Assembly (NCBI RefSeq): GCF_029227915.1
Contig: NC_079876.1
Span: 21,826,001 to 21,890,000 of the forward strand
Direction of reading: 5' to 3'
Length of the DNA: 64,000 bases
Source: Hydractinia symbiolongicarpus
Lineage: Eukaryota; Cnidaria; Hydrozoa; Anthoathecata; Hydractiniidae
Part shown: in pieces, positions 1-11,932 of the stretch
Layout: the number at the start of each line of letters is the position of its first letter
Numbering within the stretch: position 1 is the first letter of the stretch
Program-made: the position numbers and the translations under genes
The notes under the pieces: generated by a model
Seen by the model: only the letters and a program-made list of their open reading frames with translations
Database searches by the model: none
What the model was told of the DNA's origin: nothing

Positions 1-880
1 CCTCTAAAGATTGTTATATGGCCTGTTGCCGCCTAATAAAAGCTTTACACGCAATTCACGTGGTTCCACGTGTCTGCGCAGGTTACCATCGGTCTATTCC
101 TACCACTCTCAATGGACTACGTCGTCTGAACTCATTTTCCATAGCGCCATGATCTTGCAACACAGGAAAATACGTGTAGAGGCCGCTGAAGATTGTTATA
201 TGGTCTGTTGCCGCCTTATAAAGGCTTTACACGTAATTCACGTGGTTCGACGTGTCTGAGCAGGTTAACATCGGTCTATTCCTTCTACACTCAATGGACT
301 ACGACGTCTCAAGACGCTTTCCATCGCGGCATGGTCTTACAGCACAGTGAACTACGTGTAAAGGCCTCTAAGGGCTGTTATATGACCTTTTACCACATAA
401 TAAAAGCCTTACCCGTAAATCACGTGGTTCCACGTACTTCCGCAGGTTAACATCGGTCTATTCATCCTACACTCAATGGACTACGACGTCTCAAGTCCTT
501 TTCCATCGTCCCATGATCTTACAACGCAGTGAACTACGTGTAGAGGCCTCTAAAGTTAGTTATATGGCCTGTTGCCGCCTAATAAAGGCTTTACACGTAA
601 TTCACGTGCTTCGACGTGTCTGCGCATGTAACCATCGGTCTATTCCTACCACTCTCAATGGACTACGACGTCTTAAGTTGTTTTCCATCACGCCATGGTC
701 TCACAACACAGTGAACTACCTGTAGAGGCCTCTAAGGCCTGTTATATGACCTTTTACCACCTAATAAAAGCCTTACACGTAAATCACGTGGTTCCACGTG
801 CCTGCGCAGGTTAGCATCGGTCTATTCCTTCTACACTCACTGGACTACGACGTTTCAAGTCGTTTTCCATCGCGCCATGG

Positions 881-890
881 TCTTCCTTTT
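881..890. repeat. Monomer with a 47-bp deletion
   Basis: ATGGTCTT is joined directly to CCTTTTGACGTCTAG. The equivalent monomer near 2290-2345 has 47 more bases between these two points. The deletion removes TACGTGTA and the GAGGC palindrome half. I found only this copy, so it is private to the left end. Confidence 0.85.
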
Positions 891-1054
891 GACGTCTAGT
901 AAAGGCTTTAAACGTAAATCACGTGGTTCCACGTGCCTGCACAGTTTATCATCGGTACAGTCCTTCCACTCTCAATGGAGTAAGACGTCTCAAGTTGTTT
1001 TCCATCCCGCCATTGTTTACAACTCAGTCAACTACGTGTAGAGGCCTCTAAAGA

Positions 1055-3782
1055 TTGTTATATGGCCTGTTGCCGACTAATAAAAACTTTACACGCAATT
1101 CACGTGGTTCCACGAGTCTGCGCAGGTTACCATCGGTCTATTCCTACCACTCTCAATGGACTACGTCGTGTGAACTCATTTTCCATAGCGCCATGGTCTT
1201 ACAAAACAGTAAAATACCTGTAGAGGCCTCTAAAGATTGTTTCATGGCCTCTTGCCGCCTAATAAAGGCTTTACTATTAAAACACTTGATTCGACGTGTC
1301 TTAGCAAGTTACCATCGGTCTATTCCTTCCACTCCCAATGAACTACGACGTCTCAAGACGATTTCTAGCACGCCATGGTCTTACAACATAGTGAACTACG
1401 TGCAGAGGCCTCTAAGGGCTGTTATATGACCTTTTACCACATAATAAAAGCCTTACCCGTAAATCACGTGGTTCCACGTACTTCCGCAGGTTAACATCGG
1501 TCTATTCCTCCTACACTCAATGGACTACGACGTCTCAAGTCCTTTTCCATCGTCCCATGATCTTACAACGCAGTGAACTACGTGTAGAGGCCTCTAAAGA
1601 TTGTTATATGGCCTGTTGCCGCCTAATAAAGGCTTTACACGTAATTCACGTGCTTCGATGTGTCTGCGCAGGTAACCATCGGTCTATTCCTACCACTTTC
1701 AATGGACTACGACGTCTCAAGTTGTTTTCCATCACGCCATGGTCTTACAACACAGTGAACTACCTGTAGAGGCCTCTAAGGCCTGTTGTATGACCTTTTA
1801 CTACTTAATAAAAGCATTACACGTAAATCACGTGGTTCCACGTGCCTGCGCAGGTTAGCATCGGTCTATTCCTTCTACACTCACTGGACTACGACGTTTC
1901 AAGTACTTTTCCATCGTCCCATGATCTTACAACGCAGTGAACTAAGTGTAGAGGCCTCTAAAGTTAGTTATATGGCCTGTTGCCGCCTAATAAAGGCTTT
2001 ACACGTAATTCACGTGCTTCGACGTGTCTGCGCATGTAACCATCGGTCTATTCCTACCACTCTCAATGGACTACGACGTCTCAAGTTGTTTTCCATCACG
2101 CCATGGTCTCACAACACAGTGAACTACCTGTAGAGGCCTCTAAGGCCTGTTATATGACCTTTTACCACCTAATAAAAGCCTTACACGTAAATCACGTGGT
2201 TCCACGTGCCTGCGCAGGTTAGCATCGGTCTATTCCTTCTACACTCACTGGACTACGACGTTTTAAGTCGTTTTCCATCGCGCCATGGTCTTACAACACT
2301 GTAAACTACGTGTAGAGGCTTCTAAAGACTGTTAGATGGCCTTTTGACGTCTAGTAAAGGCTTTAAACGTAAATCACGTGGTTCCACGTGCCTGCGCAGT
2401 TTATCATCGGTACAGTCCTTCCACTCTCAATGGAGTAAGACGTCTCAAGTTGTTTTCCATCCCGCCATTGTTTACAACTCAGTCAACTACGTGTAGAGGC
2501 CTCTAAAGATTGTTATATGGCCTGTTGCCGCCTAATAAAAGCTTTAAACGCAATTCCTGTGGTTCCACGTGTCTGCGCAGGTTACCATCGGTCTATTCCT
2601 ACCACTCTCAATGGACTACGTCGTCTGAACTCATTTTCCATAGCGCCATGATCTTGCAACACAGGAAAATACGTGTAGAGGCCGCTGAAGATTGTTATAT
2701 GGTCTGTTGCCGCCTTATAAAGGCTTTACACGTAATTCACGTGGTTCGACGTGTCTGAGCAGGTTAACATCGGTCTATTCCTTCTACACTCAATGGACTA
2801 CGACGTCTCAAGTCCTTTTCCATCGTCCCATGATCTTACAACGCAGTGAACTACGTGTAGAGGCCTCTAAAGATTGTTATATGGCCTGTTGCCGCCTAAT
2901 AAAGGCTTTACACGTAATTCACGTGCTTCGATGTGTCTTAGCAAGTTACCATCGGTCTATTCCTTCCACTCCCAATGAACTACGACGTCTCAAGACGATT
3001 TCTAGCACGCCATGGTCTTACAACATAGTGAACTACGTGTAGAGGCCTCTAAGGGCTGTTATATGACCTTTTACCACCTAACAAAGGTCCTACACGTAAA
3101 TCACGTGGTTCCACGTACTTCCGCAGGTTAACATCGGTCTATTCCTTCTACACTCAATGGACTACGACGTCTCAAGTCCTTTTCCATCGTCCCATGATCT
3201 TACAACGCAGTGAACTACGTGTAGAGGCCTCTAAAGTTAGTTATATGGCCTGTTGCCGCCTAATAAAGGCTTTACACGTAATTCACGTGCTTTGACGTGT
3301 CTGCGCATGTAACCATCGGTCTATTCCTACCACTCTCAATGGACTACGACGTCTCAAGTTGTTTTCCATCACGCCATGGTCTCACAACACAGTGAACTAC
3401 CTGTAGAGGCCTCTAAGGCCTGTTATATGACCTTTTCCCACCTAATAAAAGCCTTACACGTAAATCACGTGGTTCCACGTGCCTGCGAAGGTTAGCATCG
3501 GTCTATTCCTTCTTCACTCACTGGACTACGACGTTTCAAGTCGTTTTTCATCGCGCCATGGTCTTACAACACTGTAAACTACGTGTAGAGGCTTCTAAAG
3601 ACTGTTAGATGGCCTTTTGACGTCTAGTAAAGGCTTTAAACGTAAATCACGTGGTTCCACGTGCCTGCGCAGTTTATCATCGGTACAGTCCTTCCACTCT
3701 CAATGGAGTAAGACGTCTCAAGTTGTTTTCCATCCCGCCATTGTTTACAACTCAGTCAACTACGTGTAGAGGCCTCTAAAGA
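1055..3782. repeat. Domain A higher-order unit 1 (15 monomers, 2,728 bp)
   Basis: The unit start is set at the monomer reading TTGCCGACTAATAAAA followed by CACGAGTCTGCG. The length equals 15 monomers minus 2 bases. It has no 48-bp-insert monomer, unlike the following units. It opens with a rare monomer (1201-1375) in which the first E-box is lost (CACTTGATTCGACGTG), a type seen again only near 48.8 and 52.1 kb. Confidence 0.75.
1201..1375. repeat. Rare monomer with lost first E-box
   Basis: This monomer reads ACAAAACAG, ATGGCCTCTTGCC, TTTACTATTAAAACACTTG and ATTCGACGTGTCTTAGCAAG, so CACGTG is replaced by CACTTG. Close relatives occur only near 48784-48960 and 52122-52300, in domain B. Its right half (from CTTAGCAAG to GACGATTTCTAG) is common in domain A fused to a different left half. 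Confidence 0.75.
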
Positions 3783-6377
3783 TTGTTATATCGCCTGTTG
3801 CCGACTAATAAAAGCTTTACACGCAATTCACGTGGTTCCACGAGTCTGCGCAGGTTACCATCGGTCTATTCCTACCACTCTCAATGGACTACGTCGTCTG
3901 AACTCATTTTCCATAGCGCCATGGTCTTGCAACACAGGAAAATACGTGTAGAGGCCGCTGAAGATTGTTATATGGTCTGTTGCCGCCTATAAAAGGCTTT
4001 ACACGTAATTCACGTGGTTCGACGTGTCTGCGCAGGTTACCATCGGTCTATTCCTACCACTCTCAATGGAATACGACGTCTCAAGACGCTTTCCATCGCG
4101 ACATGGTCTTACAGCACAGTGAACTACGTGTAGAGGCCTCTAAGGGCTGTTATATGACCTTTTACCACATAATAAAAGCCTTACCCGTAAATCACGTGGT
4201 TCCACGTACTTCCGCAGGTTAACATCGGTCTATTCCTCCTACACTCAATGGACTACGACGTCTCAAGTCCTTTTCCATCGTCCCATGATCTTACAACGCA
4301 GTGAACTACGTGTAGAGGCCTCTAAAGATTGTTATATGGCCTGTTGCCGCCTAATAAAGGCTTTACACGTAATTCACGTGCTTCGATGTGTCTGCGCAGG
4401 TAACCATCGGTCTATTCCTACCACTTTCAATGGACTACGACGTCTCAAGTTGTTTTCCATCACGCCATGGTCTCACAACACAGTGAACTACCTGTAGAGG
4501 CCTCTAAGGCCTGTTGTATGACCTTTTACTACTTAATAAAAGCATTACACGTAAATCACGTGGTTCCACGTGCCTGCGCAGGTTAGCATCGGTCTATTCC
4601 TTCTACACTCACTGGACTACGACGTTTCAAGTCCTTTTCCATCGTCCCATGATCTTACAACGCAGTGAACTACGTGTAGAGGCCTCTAAAGATTGTTATA
4701 TGGCCTGTTGCCGCCTAATAAAGGCTTTACACGTAATTCACGTGCTTCGACGTGTCTTAGCAAGTTACCATCGGTCTATTCCTTCCACTCCCAATGAACT
4801 ACGACGTCTCAAGACGATTTCTAGCGCGCCATGGTCTTACAACATAGTGAACTACGTGTAGAGGCCTCTAAGGGCTGTTATATGACCTTTTACCACCTAA
4901 CAAAGGTCCTACACGTAAATCACGTGGTTCCACGTACTTCCGCAGGTTAACATCGGTCTATTCCTTCTACACTCAATGGACTACGACGTCTCAAGTCCTT
5001 TTCCATCGTCCCATGATCTTACAACGCAGTGAACTACGTGTAGAGGCCTCTAAAGTTAGTTATATGGCCTGTTGCCACCTAATAAAGGCTTTACACGTAA
5101 TTCACGTGCTTCGACGTGTCTGCGCATGTAACCATCGGTCTATTCCTACCACTCTCAATGGACTACGACGTCTCAAGTTGTTTTCCATCACGCCTACCAC
5201 TCTCAATGGAATACGACGTCTCAAGTTGTTTTCCATCACGCCATGGTCTCACAACACAGTGAACTACCTGTAGAGGCCTCTAAGGCCTGTTGTATGACCT
5301 TTTACTACCTAATAAAAGCATTACACGTAAATCACATGGTTCTACGTACTTCCGCTGGTTAACATCGGTCTATACCCCCTACACTCAATGGACTACGACG
5401 TCTCAAGTCCTTTTCCATCGTCCCATGATCTTACAACGCAGTGAACTACGTGTAGAGGCCTCTAAAGATTGTTATAAGGCCTGTTGCCGCCTAATAAAGG
5501 CTTTACACGTAATTCACGTGCTTCGACGTGTCTTAGCAAGTTACCATCGGTCTATTCCTTCCACTCCCAATGAACTACGACGTCTCAAGACGATTTCTAG
5601 CGCGCCATGGTCTTACAACATAGTGAACTACGTGTAGAGGCCTCTAAGGGCTGTTATATGACCTTTTACCACCTAACAAAGGTCCTACACGTAAATCACG
5701 TGGTTCCACGTACTTCCGCAGCTTAACATCGGTCTATTCCTTCTACACTCAATGGACTACGACGTCTCAAGTCCTTTTCCATCGTCCCATGATCTTACAA
5801 CGCAGTGAACTACGTGTAGAGGCCTCTAAAGTTAGTTATATGGCCTGTTGCCGCCTAATAAAGGCTTTACACGTAATTCACGTGCTTCGACGTGTCTGCG
5901 CATGTAACCATCGGTCTATTCCTACCACTCTCAATGGACTACGACGTCTCAAGTTGTTTTCCATCACGCCATGGTCTCACAACACAGTGAACTACCTGTA
6001 GAGGCCTCTAAGGCCTGTTATACGACCTTTTACCACATAATAAAAGCCTTACCCGTAAATCACGTGGTTCCACGTACTTCCGCAGGTTAGCATCGGTCTA
6101 TTCCTTCTACACTCACTGGACTACGACGTTTCAAGTCGTTTTCCATCGCGCCATGGTCTTACAACACTGTAAACTACGTGTAGAGGCTTCTAAAAACTGT
6201 TAGATGGCCTTTTGACGTCTAGTAAAGGCTTTAAACGTAAATCACGTGGTTCCACGTGCCTGCACAGTTTATCATCGGTACAGTCCTTCCACTCTCAATG
6301 GAGTAAGACGTCTCAAGTTGTTTTCCATCCCGCCATTGTTTACAACTCAGTCAACTACGTGTAGAGGCCTCTAAAGA
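3783..6377. repeat. Domain A higher-order unit 2 (14 monomers, 2,595 bp)
   Basis: The length fits 14 monomers plus one 48-bp duplication minus one base. The first monomer reads TTATATCGCC instead of TTATATGGCC, a private substitution. The unit ends with the divergent CTTTTGACGTCTAG monomer near 6.2 kb, which precedes the unit start throughout domain A. Confidence 0.75.
5145..5240. repeat. 48-bp internal duplication, copy 1
   Basis: Bases 5145-5192 (CCTACCACTC to CCATCACG) are repeated at 5193-5240 with one change (GGACTACG to GGAATACG), making a 230-bp monomer. The same change is present in all eight copies in this window, so they descend from one event. Confidence 0.95.
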
Positions 6378-8973
6378 TTGTTATATGGCCTGTTGCCGAC
6401 TAATAAAAGCTTTACACGCAATTCACGTGGTTCCACGAGTCTGCGCAGGTTACCATCGGTCTATTCCTACCACTCTCAATGGACTACGTCGTCTGAACTC
6501 ATTTTCCATAGCGCCATGGTCTTGCAACACAGGAAAATACGTGTAGAGGCCGCTGAAGATTGTTATATGGTCTGTTGCCGCCTAATAAAGGCTTTACATG
6601 TAATTCACGTGGTTCGACGTGTCTGCGCAGGTTACCATCGGTCTATTCCTACCAATCTCAATGGAATACGACGTCTCAAGACGCTTTCCATCGCGCCATG
6701 GTCTTACAGCACAGTGAACTACGTGTAGAGGCCTCTAAGGGCTGTTATATCACCTTTTACCACATAATAAAAGCCTTACCCGTAAATCACGTGGTTCCAC
6801 GTACTTCCGCAGGTTAACATCGGTCTATTCCTCCTACACTCAATGGACTACGACGTCTCAAGTCCTTTTCCATCGTCCCATGATCTTACAACGCAGTGAA
6901 CTACGTGTAGAGGCCTCTAAAGATTGTTATATGGCCTGTTGCCGCCTAATAAAGGCTTTACACGTAATTCACGTGCTTCGACGTGTCTTAGCAAGTTACC
7001 ATCGGTCTATTCCTTCCACTCCCAATGAACTACGACGTCTCAAGACGATTTCTAGCGCGCCATGGTCTTACAACATAGTGAACTACGTGTAGAGGCCTCT
7101 AAGGGCTGTTATATGACCTTTTACCACCTAACAAAGGTCCTACACGTAAATCACGTGGTTCCACGTACTTCCGCAGGTTAACATCGGTCTATTCCTTCTA
7201 CACTCAATGGACTACGACGTCTCAAGTCCTTTTCCATCGTCCCATGATCTTACAACGCAGTGAACTACGTGTAGAGGCCTCTAAAGTTAGTTATATGGCC
7301 TGTTGCCACCTAATAAAGGCTTTACACGTAATTCACGTGCTTCGACGTGTCTGCGCATGTAACCATCGGTCTATTCCTACCACTCTCAATGGACTACGAC
7401 GTCTCAAGTTGTTTTCCATCACGCCTACCACTCTCAATGGAATACGACGTCTCAAGTTGTTTTCCATCACGCCATGGTCTCACAACACAGTGAACTACCT
7501 GTAGAGGCCTCTAAGGCCTGTTGTATGACCTTTTACTACCTAATAAAAGCATTACACGTAAATCACATGGTTCTACGTACTTCCGCAGGTTAACATCGGT
7601 CTATACCTCCTACACTCAATGGACTACGACGTCTCAAGTCCTTTTCCATCGTCCCATGATCTTACAACGCAGTGAACTACGTGTAGAGGCCTCTAAAGAT
7701 TGTTATAAGGCCTGTTGCCGCCTAATAAAGGCTTTACACGTAATTCACGTGCTTCGACGTGTCTTAGCAAGTTACCATCGGTCTATTCCTTCCACTCCAA
7801 ATGAACTACGACGTCTCAAGACGATTTCTAGCGCGCCATGGTCTTACAACATAGTGAACTACGTGTAGAGGCCTCTAAGGGCTGTTATATGACCTTTTAC
7901 CACCTAACAAAGGTCCTACACGTAAATCACGTGGTTCCACGTACTTCCGCAGCTTAACATCGGTCTATTCCTTCTACACTCAATGGACTACGACGTCTCA
8001 AGTCCTTTTCCATCGTCCCATGATCTTACAACGCAGTGAACTACGTGTAGAGGCCTCTAAAGTTAGTTATATGGCCTGTTGCCGCCTAATAAAGGTTTTA
8101 CACGTAATTCACGTGCTTCGACGTGTCTGCGCATGTAACCATCGGTCTATTCCTACCACTCTCAATGGACTACGACGTCTCAAGTTGTTTTCCATCACGC
8201 CATGGTCTCACAACACAGTGAACTACCTGTAGAGGCCTCTAAGGCCTGTTATACGACCTTTTACCACCTAATAAAAGCCTTACACGTAAATCACGTGGTT
8301 CCACGTGCCTGCGCAGGTTAGCATCGGTCTATTCCTTCTACACTCACTGGACTACGACGTTTCAAGTCGTTTTCCATCGCGCCATGGTTTTACAACGCGG
8401 TGAAATACGTGTAAAGGCTTATAAGGACTGTTATATTGCCTTTTGCCGCCTAATAAAGGCTTTACACCTAAAACACGTGGTTCGACGTGTCTGCGCAGGT
8501 TAGCATCGGTCTATTCCTTCCACACTCACTGGACTACGACGTTTCAAGTCGCTTTCCATCGCGCCATGGTCTTACAACACTGTGAACTACGTGTAAAGGC
8601 TTCTGAAGACTGTAAAATGACATTCTGACGCCTAATAAAGGGTTTACACGTAAATCACGTGTTTCCACGTGCCTGAGCAGGTTAACATCGGTCTATTCCT
8701 TCTACACTCAATGGACTACGACGTCTGAACTTATTTTCCATCGCGCCATGGTCTTACAGCACAGTGAACTACGTGTAGAGGCCTCTAAGGGCTATTATAT
8801 GACCTTTTATCTCCTAATACAAGCCTTACACGTAAATCACGTGGTTCTACGTACTTCCGCAGGTTAACATCGGTCTATACCTCCTACACTCAATGGACTA
8901 CGACGTCTCAAGTCCTTTTCCATCGTCCCATGATCTTACAACGCAGTGAACTACGTGTAGAGGCCTCTAAAGA
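6378..8973. repeat. Domain A higher-order unit 3 (14 monomers, 2,596 bp)
   Basis: The length fits 14 monomers plus 48 bp exactly. Its part 7244-8640 is repeated at 18897-20293 at a constant offset of 11,653 bases. It ends differently from units 1, 2, 5 and 6: the divergent CTTTTGACGTCTAG monomer is replaced by a series with GGCTTCTGAAGACTG and GACATTCTGACGCC. Confidence 0.75.
7376..7471. repeat. 48-bp internal duplication, copy 2
   Basis: This has the same two 48-base halves and the same GGAATACG change in the second half. It lies 2,231 bases after copy 1, which is 12 monomers plus 48 minus 1. Confidence 0.95.
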
Positions 8974-11932
8974 TTGTTATATGGCCTGTTGCCGACTAAT
9001 AAAAGCTTTACACGCAATTCACGTGGTTCCACGAGTCTGCGCAGGTTACCATCGGTCTATTCCTACCACTCTCAATGGACTACGTCGTCTGAACTCATTT
9101 TCTATAGCGCCATGGTCTTGCAACACAGGAAAATACGTGTAGAGGCCGCTGAAGATTGTTATATGGTCTGTTGCCGCCTAATAAAGGCTTTACACGTAAT
9201 TCACGTGCTTCGATGTGTCTGCGCAGGTAACCATCGGTCTATTCCTACCACTTTCAATGAACTACGACGTCTCAAGTTGTTTTTCATCACGCCATGGTCT
9301 CACAACACAGTGAACTACCTGTAGAGGCCTCTAAGGCCTGTTGTATGACCTTTTACTACTTAATAAAAGCATTACACGTAAATCACGTGGTTCCACGTGC
9401 CTGCGCAGGTTAGCATCGGTCTATTCCTTCTACACTCACTGGACTACGACGTTTCAAGTCCTTTTCCATCGTCCCATGATCTTACAACGCAGTGAACTAC
9501 GTGTAGAGGCCTCTAAAGATTGTTATATGGCCTGTTGCCGCCTAATAAAGGCTTTACACGTAATTCACGTGCTTCGACGTGTCTTAGCAAGTTACCATCG
9601 GTCTATTCCTTCCACTCCCAATGAACTACGACGTCTCAAGACGATTTCTAGCGCGCCATGGTCTTACAACATAGTGAACTACGTGTAGAGGCCTCTAAGG
9701 GCTGTTATATGACCTTTTACCACCTAACAAAGGTCCTACACGTAAATCACGTGGTTCCACGTACTTCCGCAGGTTAACATCGGTCTATTCCTTCTACACT
9801 CAATGGACTACGACGTCTCAAGTCCTTTTCCATCGTCCCATGATCTTACAACGCAGTGAACTACGTGTAGAGGCCTCTAAAGTTAGTTATATGGCCTGTT
9901 GCCACCTAATAAAGGCTTTACACGTAATTCACGTGCTTCGACGTGTCTGCGCATGTAACCATCGGTCTATTCCTACCACTCTCAATGGACTACGACGTCT
10001 CAAGTTGTTTTCCATCACGCCTACCACTCTCAATGGAATACGACGTCTCAAGTTGTTTTCCATCACGCCATGGTCTCACAACACAGTGAACTACCTGTAG
10101 AGGCCTCTAAGGCCTGTTGTATGACCTTTTACTACCTAATAAAAGCATTACACGTAAATCACATGGTTCTACGTACTTCCGCAGGTTAACATCGGTCTAT
10201 ACCCCCTACACTCAATGGACTACGACGTCTCAAGTCCTTTTCCATCGTCCCATGATCTTACAACGCAGTGAACTACGTGTAGAGGCCTCTAAAGATTGTT
10301 ATATGGCCTGTTGCCGCCTAATAAAGGCTTTACACGTAATTCACGTGCTTCGACGTGTCTTAGCAAGTTACCATCGGTCTATTCCTTCCACTCCCAATGA
10401 ACTACGACGTCTCAAGACGATTTCTAGCGCGCCATGGTCTTACAACATAGTGAACTACGTGTAGAGGCCTCTAAGGGCTGTTATATGACCTTTTACCACC
10501 TAACAAAGGTCCTACACGTAAATCACGTGGTTCCACGTACTTCCGCAGCTTAACATCGGTCTATTCCTTCTACACTCAATGGACTACGACGTCTCAAGTC
10601 CTTTTCCATCGTCCCATGATCTTACAACGCAGTGAACTACGTGTAGAGGCCTCTAAATTTAGTTATATGGCCTGTTGCCGCCTAATAAAGGCTTTACACG
10701 TAATTCACGTGCTTCGACGTGTCTGCGCATGTAACCATCGGTCTATTCCTACCACTCTCAATGGACTACGACGTCTCAAGTTGTTTTCCATCACGCCATG
10801 GTCTCACAACACAGTGAACTACCTGTAGAGGCCTCTAAGGCCTGTTATACGACCTTTTACCACATAATAAAAGCCTTACCCGTAAATCACGTGGTTCCAC
10901 GTACTTCCGCAGGTTAACATCGGTCTATTCCTCCTACACTCAATGGACTACGACGTCTCAAGTCCTTTTCCATCGTCCCATGATCTTACAACGCAGTGAA
11001 CTACGTGTAGAGGCCTCTAAAGATTGTTATATGGCCTGTTGCCGCCTAATAAAGGCTTTACACGTAATTCACGTGCTTCGATGTGTCTTAGCAAGTTACC
11101 ATCGGTCTATTCCTTCCACTCCCAATGAACTACGACGTCTCAAGACGATTTCTAGCACGCCATGGTCTTACAACATAGTGAACTACGTGTAGAGGCCTCT
11201 AAGGGCTGTTATATGACCTTTTACCACCTAACAAAGGTCCTACACGTAAATCACGTGGTTCCACGTACTTCCGCAGGTTAACATCGGTCTATTCCTTCTA
11301 CACTCAATGGACTACGACGTCTCAAGTCCTTTTCCATCGTCCCATGATCTTACAACGCAGTGAACTACGTGTAGAGGCCTCTAAAGTTAGGTATATGGCC
11401 TGTTGCCGCCTAATAAAGGCTTTACACGTAATTCACGTGCTTCGACGTGTCTGCGCATGTAACCATCGGTCTATTCCTACCACTCTCAATGGACTACGAC
11501 GTCTCAAGTTGTTTTCCATCACGCCATGGTCTCACAACACAGTGAACTACCTGTAGAGGCCTCTAAGGCCTGTTATACGACCTTTTACCACATAATAAAA
11601 GCCTTACCCGTAAATCACGTGGTTCCACGTACTTCCGCAGGTTAGCATCGGTCTATTCCTTCTACACTCACTGGACTACGACGTTTCAAGTCGTTTTCCA
11701 TCGCGCCATGGTCTTACAACACTGTAAACTACGTGTAGAGGCTTCTAAAGACTGTTAGATGGCCTTTTGACGTCTAGTAAAGGCTTTAAACGTAAATCAC
11801 GTGGTTCCACGTGCCTGCGCAGTTTATCATCGGTACAGTCCTTCCACTCTCAATGGAGTAAGACGTCTCAAGTTGTTTTCCATCCCGCCATTGTTTACAA
11901 CTCAGTCAACTACGTGTAGAGGCCTCTAAAGA
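8974..11932. repeat. Domain A higher-order unit 4 (16 monomers, 2,959 bp)
   Basis: Compared with unit 5 this unit lacks exactly two monomers near its start: the offset to unit 5 changes from 2,959 at 8974 to 3,323 at 9341, a step of 364 bases. The monomer at 9156-9324 is a hybrid that begins like the second monomer of unit 5 and ends like the fourth (TTCGATGTGTCTGCGCAGGTAACC). Downstream, 9341-11932 matches 12664-15254 closely. Confidence 0.78.
9972..10067. repeat. 48-bp internal duplication, copy 3
   Basis: The 230-bp monomer recurs 2,596 bases after copy 2, exactly 14 monomers plus 48. Confidence 0.95.

Noticed and set aside
884-895. Transposon insertion or excision scar at the abrupt junction
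   Set aside because: Both sides are satellite and the change is a simple 47-base loss, with no target-site duplication and no foreign bases.
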